A stretch of 64,000 nt of DNA from JAYRWD01 sp041918255. GTDB lineage: Bacteria; Patescibacteriota; Dojkabacteria; B142; WJKM01. The notes below the pieces were generated by a model. It was not told the origin of the DNA. It did not search any database and saw only the letters and a program-made list of their open reading frames with translations. The DNA lies in NCBI GenBank assembly GCA_041918255.1, contig JAYRWD010000004.1:1-64000 (forward strand). The letters are read 5' to 3'. Shown here piece after piece: positions 52,262 through 61,244 of this stretch (position 1 is its first letter; each line of letters begins with the position of its first letter). A program made the position numbers and the translations under genes.

Positions 52262-53005
52262 ATGTACTGGAAAATGTCGATATCAAAAGTCTTGGTAGTG
52301 CTAGTTTTGCTTTCTTTTCTTTCATTTCTTGCTCCTTTATTTGTATATGGGGATAGTGTGGTAAGCGAGGGGCAGATTTTAGATGGTATAAATGTGGTTC
52401 GAGGTGAAGAGGTAGAGGGTAAATACTCGGTACAACCTTCGGAAGTTAAAGACGGTGCTGTCTATGTTAAATTTTTATCTCAGGTTGAGAGAGAAAATAT
52501 TATTCTAAGCCTAGATGGTGGTTGTAGTATCTTGGAAAGTATTACTTTCAAACCCGGGAGCGAGGAAAGTATCGAGTTTAGTGTTCGTAGCATTGGTTTG
52601 ACTGATTTAAATAGCTTCAAGGTAGAGGAAATGGTTGGTGGATGTGATCTCGACGTTCCAGATAATTCGTCATCTTGGGCGGATGAGTTTGAACTAAATT
52701 TGCAAATGAAACGAGAGGATCTGGAGCGATTAAATTTGCCACGAAAGGATGTTCGTTTATTCGTGTTTGATAATTCAGATTGGAAATCGGTCGAGTTTGA
52801 GAAGGCTGAAGGCAACTTGGAGTTTGTGAAGATGAGATATAAGGTAAGCAAGTTACCGCAACAAATTCTTTTGGCAAGGGATGTTAGAAATGAGGATAGA
52901 TTAAGTTTAGAAAGTCTTCTCTACCCTGCTCTGTTTGTGGCTAGTGCTGTTTCGATTTTCGTTTTAAGTAAAGGTGTAAAGCGAAGGTATCCGCTAGTTG
53001 AATAG
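52262..53005 (+). CDS. Exported single-pass protein, unknown
   Basis: 247 residues from the ATG at 52262; the start is uncertain (a TTG 24 bp upstream and an ATG 12 bp downstream are alternatives). A signal peptide (about 8-30, VLVVLVLLSFLSFLAPLFVYG), a beta-rich outer domain, and a C-terminal transmembrane helix (about 218-236) with a basic end SKGVKRRYP. It has no LPxT motif. It overlaps the convergent prepilin by 12 bp at its 3' end. Family unknown. Confidence 0.65.
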   Translation: MYWKMSISKVLVVLVLLSFLSFLAPLFVYGDSVVSEGQILDGINVVRGEEVEGKYSVQPSEVKDGAVYVKFLSQVERENIILSLDGGCSILESITFKPGSEESIEFSVRSIGLTDLNSFKVEEMVGGCDLDVPDNSSSWADEFELNLQMKREDLERLNLPRKDVRLFVFDNSDWKSVEFEKAEGNLEFVKMRYKVSKLPQQILLARDVRNEDRLSLESLLYPALFVASAVSIFVLSKGVKRRYPLVE

Positions 53006-53509
53006 CACAGAAGCTGAACAAATTGGGAGTTCGGTCTTTGCTCCTTCAACTACCCATTCACCCACGCCTGCCTGGGCTTCCTTCTGGATTCCAACCACAT
53101 AGGTTCCGGGTATTGAGCTATCCGCGCCATTTATGTAACAATACGCTGTATTAGTTTTTGATGTTGCCGTGTTCGGCGTAAGAGAATTTTCTTCATATTC
53201 GATGTCATACGCGTCCGTACATGAACTGCAAGTTTCAGTACCCCTTAGACAAATACGCAACGTTTGAGGTGCACTCAAAGCACAAATGCTATTACTATTT
53301 GGGTAGTTCCCGTTTCTAGAGTAATATTTCTCGATACCGATTACCATGCTATTCAATATATCAATTCGCTGGGTATTCCTCGAATTTCGTTGCACCAAAG
53401 AGGTCCCATAGGCGGCAAGACCGATCAAAACAGCGGTGACTGCCATGACCACAAGAAGCTCGATCATGGTGAAAGAAGAATCTTTTGAAGATCTTACGAT
53501 GATTTGCAA
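52994..53509 (-). CDS. Type IV prepilin-like protein
   Basis: 171 residues. Class III signal SFTMIELLVVMAVTAVLIGL (about 12-31): short basic leader, cleavage before Phe, conserved Glu at +5, then the hydrophobic pilin helix. The residue before the cleavage site is Ser rather than Gly. The globular part has paired Cys (CALSAPQTLRICLRGTETCSSC, too long to be a known motif) and GNYPNSNSI, as in major pseudopilins. It would be processed by a prepilin peptidase and assembled by PilM/N/O. Confidence 0.85.
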   Translation of the reverse strand: MQIIVRSSKDSSFTMIELLVVMAVTAVLIGLAAYGTSLVQRNSRNTQRIDILNSMVIGIEKYYSRNGNYPNSNSICALSAPQTLRICLRGTETCSSCTDAYDIEYEENSLTPNTATSKTNTAYCYINGADSSIPGTYVVGIQKEAQAGVGEWVVEGAKTELPICSASVLFN

Positions 53510-53559
53510 TTCATTGATTATTGTTGTAAAAGTAGCAGAGTAAGTACTATTCTGAATGC

Positions 53560-53994
53560 TTATTGATATAAACTGATATCATATGAGGTCGTAGTCCCTT
53601 CGAGTCTTACTCTTAATACATTATTGGTATTATTTAAACAAGCAGTAAAAGTGTTGGTAAGGGTTTCTTCTACGTTCATATTCGCGTTATTGCATGGACT
53701 TGGTACAGCTACTGCGCTGAAGTCGGGTGGATCATAAGCAGCTGAAAGAGCTATTGGAGCAGTGTTAATGGTTGCATTATCAGAAGTAACTATACTGGTT
53801 ATAGATTGGTTATTAACCAATCGCATCTCGCTAATTAATAACCTTAGATCACTAAGCGATTGTCTTCGAAGGGTATTGCGACTATTTCTTTGCATGATCC
53901 CCACGCCAAAGGTTGCGAGACCTATTAATACTGCCATGATGGCCATTGCCACTAGAAGTTCGATCATCGTGAAAGCTTTTTTTGGTTTATTCAT
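53560..53994 (-). CDS. Type IV prepilin-like protein, second copy
   Basis: 144 residues. Leader MNKPKKA, then FTMIELLVAMAIMAVLIGLA with Glu at +5. The helix region QRNSRNTLRRQSLSDL is nearly identical to that of the neighbouring prepilin (QRNSRNTQRIDILNSM), so the two are paralogs that diverged in the globular part. It lacks the GNYP segment. It ends 50 bp upstream of the first prepilin. Confidence 0.85.
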   Translation of the reverse strand: MNKPKKAFTMIELLVAMAIMAVLIGLATFGVGIMQRNSRNTLRRQSLSDLRLLISEMRLVNNQSITSIVTSDNATINTAPIALSAAYDPPDFSAVAVPSPCNNANMNVEETLTNTFTACLNNTNNVLRVRLEGTTTSYDISLYQ

Positions 53995-54033
53995 TGAAAG
54001 TGAAACAAATAAAATATAAAAATAAAATATTAT

Positions 54034-54702
54034 TTAGTCGAGGTTGATTACCTCGATTTCATTATGTTTATTTTTTTTCAAGATTCCTACCAAGACAATC
54101 CCGGATAAAACCATAAGTACAGGGACGATAAGCACTAGAATTTGCGAAGTATTTATATCAGTTTTAGGAAGGGTTGTAAGAGTCGTGGTCACATTTCCTC
54201 CTCCGCTACATGTAGTGTTGAAGGAAGCAGTATTAAAAGTTAATGTTGCTCCTGTATCAACCCTTGATTCACTACTGAAACTTAAAGTACCGGATTTATC
54301 ACAGTTTTTAGCTCGAATCTTAATCGTAAATAATGTAGTACCAGATACCACAGGTCCTCCATCCAATTTGCCCCAGTCAATCCTGCCGTTTGCTGGGTCA
54401 TTTATAATCGAAGTAATGCCACTAGCTTCATCAAAATCCGTAAACGTCAAATCGGTCGGAACATTGATATGAATCTCGCCAGCCGTAATATCAGAACCCG
54501 TGTATACAACGCTTACGGAAACTTCACTAGAATTCGATGCAGTAAATGATGTAGGATTGAAGCTTAAAGTACCAGTTTGACCCTGAGCATTTGTTTTTAG
54601 CCCGACAAGAAATACAAAAGATAAAAGGCTAAGACAAACTCCCCCGAGCCTCAGTAAAGGCGAATATTTTGGATTAAAAAAAAGATATTGATTCAATGAC
54701 AT
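54034..54702 (-). CDS. Cohesin-like surface protein with LPKTD-type tail
   Basis: 222 residues. A signal peptide (about 17-38) is followed by a single cohesin-like or Ig-like domain (about 43-165, TLSFNPTSFTASNSSEVSVS ... TLFTIKIRAKN). A short Thr-rich linker leads to LPKTD (178-182), a transmembrane helix and a positive stop KKNKHN, then an acidic tail. It is just upstream of the prepilins on the same strand. It is the third protein here with this tail form. Confidence 0.75.
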   Translation of the reverse strand: MSLNQYLFFNPKYSPLLRLGGVCLSLLSFVFLVGLKTNAQGQTGTLSFNPTSFTASNSSEVSVSVVYTGSDITAGEIHINVPTDLTFTDFDEASGITSIINDPANGRIDWGKLDGGPVVSGTTLFTIKIRAKNCDKSGTLSFSSESRVDTGATLTFNTASFNTTCSGGGNVTTTLTTLPKTDINTSQILVLIVPVLMVLSGIVLVGILKKNKHNEIEVINLD

Positions 54703-54866
54703 AAAAAACTTTCACAAAAAAATATGTAATTTACCACTACAATATAATACATATTTTCACGGACAAAGCAAATAAGCAAAATATTTTAATACAGAATAAC
54801 TAAGAATTTTCAATTTTTAAACAACTAATAAAGCTATCAATATTCCAAAGGGTCAAAAAATAAAGT

Positions 54867-56543
54867 CTATTTAAGTTTAACCGCAGCCTTAATAAATTCA
54901 ATAAAAACCGGATGCGGTTTCCAAGGTGTGGATTTGTATTCCGGATGAGCTTGAGTCGCAAAGAAAAAAGGATGAACCGACCTTGGAAGTTCAATATTTT
55001 CAACAAAGAAGTCATCGGGAGATACCCCACTTATTACTAATCCTTTCGACAGTAATGGTTTGCGAAAAGCATTATTAAATTCAAACCTGTGTCGATGACG
55101 CTCACTTACTATACCGGGTTTGCCTTTCCACGCATCATGCTTTGAGTAAATGTCCCACGCCAGCGTACCTTTCTTAATTACGCAATCAAAGGACCCCAAC
55201 CTCATACTCGTGCCATCACCTTTGATAGTTTGATATTTTGAATTGAAGGGAATCGAGTGGATTATTTTTTCTTTCGCCTGAGGATTAACTTCTTCTGTGT
55301 CCGCTCCTTTCAGACCTACAACATTTCGCGCAAACTCTATCGCAGCAAGTTGCATACCATAACATAAACCCAGATAGGGTACCTTATGGGTTCTAGCATA
55401 TTGGATAGCCGAAATTTTACCTTTGACCCCTCTAGCGCCCCACCCTATTGGTACTATTATGCCCTTAGAATTTGATAGTAGTAAGCTTACATGTTTTTCT
55501 TGTTTATCAGAATTTATAAATTTGAAAACAGGTGTTACATTCAAGTAAGCGCCAGCATGTTTGACCGCCTCGATAAGAGCGTAATAGGAATCTACCATTG
55601 AAGAATCCCCAGTACCAAAATATTTCCCCACAATCGCAATTTCAACTTTATCTTTTCGCGGTGTGACAATTTTCGCCGAATATTCTTTCATCTCAGAGAT
55701 GTCAATTTTTTTCTTGTATTTACACTTGAAAAAATTCAAAAGATTCTTATCTAAAGACTGATAGTGCAGGTGCGAGGGGACATTATATACAGAAGATAAA
55801 TTTTCACTAGATATAATATGTTCTTGAGGTATGTGAAATTTGAAGGCAAACTTGTATTTTCTTCTCTCATCGATCGGCTTCTCACTTCGCAGAATAATAA
55901 AATTAGCGAGAATACCCATAGACATTAACGCTTTAATACCAAATTGGGCTGGTTTGGTCTTAGGTTCGTCAATATGTGGTGGAACGGGCACATATGTTAC
56001 GTGAATATTTGCCACTTTGTTTTCGAAAGCCAATATCCTCGCTGCTTCGTAGTATAGTCCATTATTATTTTCATACTCTCCAACAGTACCCCCAAGCTCA
56101 ATAACTAAAAAATCAGCGGCTGATTTCTCGGCCGCATTTTTAATTCGACGGATAATTTCATCTACAACATGTGGAATCGGTTCCACATCTTCGCCCTCAT
56201 ATTTCATCGAGCGTTCGTTTTGGATTACTTGCGAATATAATTGACCCATGGTCATGAAATTATCCCTCCCTACCTCTTGTTGAAGAAATCGTTCATAATT
56301 ACCCAAGTCAATATCACCTTCCAATCCATCGAAACACAAAAAAGGATCTCCATGTTCAATTGGATTAATAGTTCCGAAGTCTACGTTCAGATTGTTCTCG
56401 CACTTAATCGGACAAACGGTATATCCGTGTTTTTTCAATAAATACGAGATCGAAGCAGCCGCGATTCCTTTCCCGACGCTAGACATCACTCCTCCAGTAA
56501 CGAAAATATATCTTGTCTTCTCGGTAGTTCGTTTTTTCGCCAT
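54867..56543 (-). CDS. pyrG: CTP synthase
   Basis: 558 residues from the ATG at 56541-56543, which gives the family-typical beginning RYIFVTGGVMSSVGKGIAAA; an upstream ATG at 56585 would lie inside a leader hairpin. The N-terminal amidoligase domain binds ATP and UTP (GKGIAAASI). The C-terminal class I glutaminase has LGLCYGMQLA with the nucleophilic Cys, and a His/Glu pair in QAHPEYKS. It makes CTP from UTP. Confidence 0.95.
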   Translation of the reverse strand: MAKKRTTEKTRYIFVTGGVMSSVGKGIAAASISYLLKKHGYTVCPIKCENNLNVDFGTINPIEHGDPFLCFDGLEGDIDLGNYERFLQQEVGRDNFMTMGQLYSQVIQNERSMKYEGEDVEPIPHVVDEIIRRIKNAAEKSAADFLVIELGGTVGEYENNNGLYYEAARILAFENKVANIHVTYVPVPPHIDEPKTKPAQFGIKALMSMGILANFIILRSEKPIDERRKYKFAFKFHIPQEHIISSENLSSVYNVPSHLHYQSLDKNLLNFFKCKYKKKIDISEMKEYSAKIVTPRKDKVEIAIVGKYFGTGDSSMVDSYYALIEAVKHAGAYLNVTPVFKFINSDKQEKHVSLLLSNSKGIIVPIGWGARGVKGKISAIQYARTHKVPYLGLCYGMQLAAIEFARNVVGLKGADTEEVNPQAKEKIIHSIPFNSKYQTIKGDGTSMRLGSFDCVIKKGTLAWDIYSKHDAWKGKPGIVSERHRHRFEFNNAFRKPLLSKGLVISGVSPDDFFVENIELPRSVHPFFFATQAHPEYKSTPWKPHPVFIEFIKAAVKLK

Positions 56544-56572
56544 AGAATTTGAGATGATTAAAAATAAACTAT

Positions 56573-56593
56573 AAACCCCCAGCACCGGGGTTT
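56573..56593 (-). promoter_or_regulatory. Leader hairpin before pyrG (possible attenuator)
   Basis: A G/C stem (AAACCCC/GGGGTTT, 7 bp plus a C-G closure) followed on the minus strand by a T-rich run (TATAGTTTATTTTTAATC). It ends about 30 bp before the pyrG start. A -10-like TAGAAT lies about 45 bp upstream. pyrG attenuation by reiterative G addition is known in Bacillus, but I see no matching start-site pattern, so mechanism is open. Confidence 0.45.
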
Positions 56594-56717
56594 AGGCAAG
56601 CTTCAAAGAAAATTCAATATTCTTATTCTAACAAACTTTGTGCAGTGCTATACAGAAATAATCCCGTTAACTATGTTAATGAAATAAAATCAAAATTCTA
56701 AACGGATAACAATGCAT

Positions 56718-57911
56718 TTACTCCAGAGCATTTACATAGAATATAGCAGAGTACTTTCCGCCTCCTTTCGTATCCTCGAATGTTCCGCGAAATATGAAGA
56801 TAGGATACGTTAAAGGTCCACCATCCACCACCAAGTACGCAAGCTCGGTTTGTTTGGCTTCTATCGTTATTTCAGATGGGGAAAGATTTGCTAGATTAGC
56901 AAAGGGATCGTCTTTGTAAACAAGCCGAAGATTCGCGGCACCCCTTTTTACATTTTCTAGGGCTTCATACGGTGTAATGATCTTGTAAATTCCTACATTT
57001 TCTTTTTCATTAATATTTATCGGTTTGTAGTATAAGAAAGCCACATCTTTTGCAGAGTTTGTTGATGGAGAAACTACGAAGAAAAGATTCGATAGTATTG
57101 GTTCTGGAAAATATAATTTTGAATTCGGAAGGTATAGCTCTACCAAATCATCTTTGGAGCTTCTGTTTTCGGTTGAGATTGGAAGAGAGTCTAGGTTTTG
57201 ATGTAAGATAACCAACTCTCCATTTACTTCCGATCTTTGTTTTTCATATGCAAATGGATATGGTCCGGGTGTTGTAGATGAATACAAGATTGGGTACATA
57301 GTTGCGTCTTGGCTATCAAACTTAGCGTTATTGCGAGGTAGTGTGTCATAAATTCCCGAAATAATTTTATTTTTTATATTTTCTTCCTCAATGCTAAATT
57401 TCTGCCCAGGTAGCGAATCATATTGGGAAATAAAGTCACTGGTGATCTTATAAGTAAAAGAGGTTTCATTAAATTCAAACCTTTTAGATTGATCGACATT
57501 GGTCCACACAGTCAATGTGTTCGAAGTAGGTGGAATTTGAATTTTCAAATTATATTCGGAAGCCATGTTGGCTGCCTCTTCCCGTGTAAGAAAGGTCTTC
57601 TCGGGTGGAATGATTTCGTAGACATATATGTAAGCAGGAAATACTGGAAATTCGTTATCAAGTGTGAAAGCAACATCGCCTTCATTTATGAAATATGAAC
57701 CAGGGGATATATCCGGGAATTCGATATCGCCAAAGTTTTTTTCTTCGGGTAAGAAGACAGTTTCGGGAGTAACAAATATAGGATTCCTAAATTTTCGTAT
57801 TAACTTTGAAATATACGAAAACAAAAGATTCGCTATGACAATAGCCAATACAAGCCATAACATTTTAAAGATATATCTTTTTGTTGTGATTAATCTTGAT
57901 TCAGAAACCAC
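56718..57911 (-). CDS. Membrane-anchored extracytoplasmic protein, unknown
   Basis: 397 residues. One N-terminal transmembrane helix (about 15-33), then a long outer part of mixed alpha/beta with repeated Pro/Phe-rich segments (TFLTREEAANMASEYNLKI, residues about 104-122). I recognise no family. The gene is divergent from the solute-binding protein (74 bp apart), so it could be regulated with it. Confidence 0.7.
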   Translation of the reverse strand: MVSESRLITTKRYIFKMLWLVLAIVIANLLFSYISKLIRKFRNPIFVTPETVFLPEEKNFGDIEFPDISPGSYFINEGDVAFTLDNEFPVFPAYIYVYEIIPPEKTFLTREEAANMASEYNLKIQIPPTSNTLTVWTNVDQSKRFEFNETSFTYKITSDFISQYDSLPGQKFSIEEENIKNKIISGIYDTLPRNNAKFDSQDATMYPILYSSTTPGPYPFAYEKQRSEVNGELVILHQNLDSLPISTENRSSKDDLVELYLPNSKLYFPEPILSNLFFVVSPSTNSAKDVAFLYYKPININEKENVGIYKIITPYEALENVKRGAANLRLVYKDDPFANLANLSPSEITIEAKQTELAYLVVDGGPLTYPIFIFRGTFEDTKGGGKYSAIFYVNALE

Positions 57912-57970
57912 TTAGGTATTTAATGATTTTAGTAATCTCAAGTTGTTTGGATGTAATCCTGCCAGGTTCT

Positions 57971-57979
57971 TGTTAAAAT
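57971..57979 (+). promoter_or_regulatory. Extended -10 promoter of the solute-binding protein
   Basis: TG-T-TAAAAT (57971-57979), with the ATG 6 bp after it, again suggesting a leaderless transcript. There is no clear -35. Confidence 0.5.
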
Positions 57980-57985
57980 TGTTTT

Positions 57986-59305
57986 ATGAAAAGATTTTTT
58001 GCTTTACTAATAATAACATCTTTGATTGGGGGCGGCGGAATATACTTTTACGAAAAGTATAATATTGCTATAGATAATCCCCCAGTTAGTGGTGAAATAT
58101 ATGGTGAACAAATCAACCAAATTATTTGGTGGGGTTTATTTGAAGATTCAAACAATATTGATGGATTGATTAGTGAATTTAAAATAAATAATCCTAGTAT
58201 CGATGTTGTTTATACTCAAAAATCTAAGGAAACATACGAAGACGAATTAAAAACAAATCTACAAGATGGAAATCCGAATAATACACCCGACATATTCATG
58301 GTCCATAATACCTGGGTCGAGGCTTATTCCGATTTAGCTCTTAGCGCTCCAGATTCGATTTTCTCAGCTCAGGAATTTGAAGATAGGATGCATAAATTTG
58401 TATCTGACGATTTTCTGATCAATGGGAAAGTTTACGCAGTTCCGCTGTGGGTAGATTTGCTTGGACTGGTTTACAATAAATCTTATTTGACCGCAACTGG
58501 AGATACTGTAATCGCAAACCAATGGAACAATTTTCAGACTCAAGCCAGCAATATGACTACGCGTGATTCACAACAGGTTGTGGTAGCTGGTTTCTCTGCT
58601 GGCAGTCTTACGAATACAGAATTTGCAACTGAAGTATTGGATTTACTTTTTTTGCAAGCCAGAAGTTTTCCGTTAAGTGAGGAAAGTAAGCTGCTCCCAT
58701 TTGTTCCAGGTGAAGCAACAAAGGCGCAGGATGCGATTACCTTTTACAAATCATTTCTAAGTGAACCTAGTACCTGGAATTCATCCAGCAAATTGGACAC
58801 CGCTCTGTTTGTTGAAGGGAACTTAGCTTCAGTAATTGTACCTACATGGAGACTCCATGATATAGAAGTCTTCAATAGCACTTGGAATCTGGGATTAGAT
58901 CTAGGAACTGCAAAAGTCCCACAGTTAAATACCACTCCAGATAATCAACGAACCCTGGCTACTTATTGGGGTTATATGGTGTCGTCTGATAGTAATAACT
59001 CAAATGAGTCATGGAAATTTTTGAAATATTTGACTGAAAAAAGTACTCAGGAAAGTTATGCCACATCGCAAATATCAAATGGGCGGAAATTTGTTATGCT
59101 TTCTCCGCGCAAGGACTTACTACCTACAAAAGGAGGAAACTTATTATTAGATCCATATATCGATTCGATCGCGAGCGTTGTCTCGTGGCGTCATCCAAAT
59201 GGTTCAAAAGTAAAAGTTCAATATGAAAATATTTTAAAAGGTGAAACAAATCCTGAGGAATTACTTGCAACCATTTCTGACATGAGAGAAAATAAATCGT
59301 TATAG
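57986..59305 (+). CDS. Extracellular solute-binding protein (family 1-like)
   Basis: 439 residues. An N-terminal hydrophobic anchor (about 4-20; no lipobox Cys) is followed by a periplasmic-binding-protein fold of the carbohydrate type: IIWWGLFEDSNNIDGLISEF (about 48-67), TPDIFMVHNTWVEAY and VYAVPLWVDLLGLVYNK. No ABC permease or ATPase genes are in the window, so its transporter is elsewhere or it acts alone. It is followed 11 bp later by a large surface protein, likely co-transcribed. Confidence 0.85.
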   Translation: MKRFFALLIITSLIGGGGIYFYEKYNIAIDNPPVSGEIYGEQINQIIWWGLFEDSNNIDGLISEFKINNPSIDVVYTQKSKETYEDELKTNLQDGNPNNTPDIFMVHNTWVEAYSDLALSAPDSIFSAQEFEDRMHKFVSDDFLINGKVYAVPLWVDLLGLVYNKSYLTATGDTVIANQWNNFQTQASNMTTRDSQQVVVAGFSAGSLTNTEFATEVLDLLFLQARSFPLSEESKLLPFVPGEATKAQDAITFYKSFLSEPSTWNSSSKLDTALFVEGNLASVIVPTWRLHDIEVFNSTWNLGLDLGTAKVPQLNTTPDNQRTLATYWGYMVSSDSNNSNESWKFLKYLTEKSTQESYATSQISNGRKFVMLSPRKDLLPTKGGNLLLDPYIDSIASVVSWRHPNGSKVKVQYENILKGETNPEELLATISDMRENKSL

Positions 59306-59316
59306 TTTATACAATA

Positions 59317-61224
59317 ATGCTTCAAAAAGAGTTTCAGACAGATTTCAATATGATGAGGACAGGAATTAGAATTATGCTATGCTTGGCGATTGTTATAATA
59401 GCTTATACTTTTTTTCCCGTCCGAAGTGTGGTGGCTGCTGATTTGCATATAATGCGACCGATAGATAATGAAAGAGTTAAGGGTTTGTATAAGATACAGT
59501 GGTCTGTTTTCAACACCGGCACAGCAACAGTCCCATACGAAATTAGAGTGAAGAACGCGCAATGTGCCGATGCTGGGATTGCTTTGTCTGGAGAAGGATT
59601 TGTTTCAGTTGTTAGGAATGGTCAATACGAGTTTTATTGGAATACGGGGAATTTGACTGACGGAGGATACTGCTTACAACTATGTATTCAAAATACACAG
59701 AACTTAAATGAGTGTGTGAATAGAGCCTTTCAGATTTCAAATCATTCGAATCATGCTCCAATTATTACAAGTAAGCCCTCTAAAGTAGATTATTACACGA
59801 ATGAACGTTTTGAATATCGAGCTAGTGCTTATGACCCTGATGGTGATTATATTGTATATCAAATCCTTAACGCTCCTGATTTTATATACATTAATCAGGA
59901 TGGGTTTATGACAATAGGTAACTTAATGCGAGTTGGGAGATATGACATTGTTTTCACAGTAATAGATTCATTTGGAGAGGCTGCTACACAATCCTTCACA
60001 CTCAATATAATGCCTTCGCCCACTCCTGTGGCAACAGTGACTGGTGGTGTGACCCCAAAGGTGACGCCAAAACCCGGCTCTCCAGCGATTGAAATATTAT
60101 TACCAAATGCCTCATCAGCCTTCGCGGGTAGAGAAAATGCAGTAAAATGGAAATCTAGCGGGATTGATCTTACTAAGGTAAATAAAATTGTATTGGAATA
60201 CGCAGCTGCAGGTGAAAAAGAATTTAAAACAATCTCGGAATACAAAACAGGGCAAGCCACAGAATATTCATGGGATGTAGCTGAGATTAATAATGGTGAA
60301 TATGTGATCAGAATATCTTACGTTGGTTTGGATAATAAAGCGTTGATGGTAAAAGTATCAGATATTTTTGTGATAGCAAACAGAGAGGATGTTGGGGCCA
60401 TTCTTACCATATTTTCACTCACTCCTGAAAATCGAACCGTAATAGAGGACACAAAACCTACGATATCTGCGAAATACGCCCCAAGCGATGGGGCAGAGAT
60501 TATCGCAGATAAAATCAAAATTTCCTTAGACGGGAAACAGATAACAGACGAATGCTCGGTAAGTTTGAGTGAATTTAGATGTGACCGTGATTCTGATTTG
60601 AGTACTGGCGAACATACTGTGAAGGTTGAATTAAGTGATACTAATGACCAACAACTAGTTCAAACTTGGACTTTTAGTATTGAAACTTCAAACTCTGAAA
60701 TAGAAGAGCCTCCGTCCGGAGAGAATCCAATTGTGGGTTTTTTCAAGAAGTTTACGGGAGAAATTAAGTTATCAAGTGTTCTAACCATTTGTGGAGGGCT
60801 GTTGCTTATTGCCGGAGTGCTATGGTTCGTGAGTGCTCTTCGAAAAAGAAACCAAAAATTAAGCTATGCGCAGGATAATGCAGGAAGCAGTAGTTCCGGT
60901 GATTATGGTGGGGTGAATAATTACGCAAACCAACCAATGGCACAATCTAGTGATTCGGGTAGCATTGAATCCGACCAGCCATTCGATTTTTCTGTGGGAG
61001 AATATGATGTGAATGACCAAGAAACAACAGGACCAGATAAACTACCGAACTGGCTTCAAAATGGTACTCCGGAAAAGGCTGCTATGCCTGTGATGAATGG
61101 CGTTGTGAATCAGAATAATCCGCTCCCTCAACAAGCGATTCCATCGGAGGAAAACGAAAAAATGAGTCAAGTACATGATGCGTTTGATCTGACTAATTCC
61201 CAGCAAGATAATAAGAACGGATAG
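59317..61224 (+). CDS. Large surface protein with cadherin/Ig-like domains and a cytoplasmic tail
   Basis: 635 residues; an ATG at 59350 or 59353 is an alternative start. A signal peptide (about 15-38) precedes an N-terminal beta domain. A cadherin-like module follows (DYYTNERFEYRASAYDPDGD, about 158-177), then a TPTP-like linker. Next come two further beta modules (IEILLPNASSAFAGRENAVK). A transmembrane helix (about 486-505) leads to a long acidic, Gln/Ser-rich cytoplasmic tail of about 120 residues. It may bind a surface partner; unknown. It is downstream of the solute-binding protein. Confidence 0.75.
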   Translation: MLQKEFQTDFNMMRTGIRIMLCLAIVIIAYTFFPVRSVVAADLHIMRPIDNERVKGLYKIQWSVFNTGTATVPYEIRVKNAQCADAGIALSGEGFVSVVRNGQYEFYWNTGNLTDGGYCLQLCIQNTQNLNECVNRAFQISNHSNHAPIITSKPSKVDYYTNERFEYRASAYDPDGDYIVYQILNAPDFIYINQDGFMTIGNLMRVGRYDIVFTVIDSFGEAATQSFTLNIMPSPTPVATVTGGVTPKVTPKPGSPAIEILLPNASSAFAGRENAVKWKSSGIDLTKVNKIVLEYAAAGEKEFKTISEYKTGQATEYSWDVAEINNGEYVIRISYVGLDNKALMVKVSDIFVIANREDVGAILTIFSLTPENRTVIEDTKPTISAKYAPSDGAEIIADKIKISLDGKQITDECSVSLSEFRCDRDSDLSTGEHTVKVELSDTNDQQLVQTWTFSIETSNSEIEEPPSGENPIVGFFKKFTGEIKLSSVLTICGGLLLIAGVLWFVSALRKRNQKLSYAQDNAGSSSSGDYGGVNNYANQPMAQSSDSGSIESDQPFDFSVGEYDVNDQETTGPDKLPNWLQNGTPEKAAMPVMNGVVNQNNPLPQQAIPSEENEKMSQVHDAFDLTNSQQDNKNG

Positions 61225-61244
61225 GTGGATAGGTTTAGATTTCT

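Noticed and set aside
52480..52877. Minus-strand frames opposite the exported protein
   Set aside because: Low-complexity Ser-rich antisense of a real gene; no start signals.
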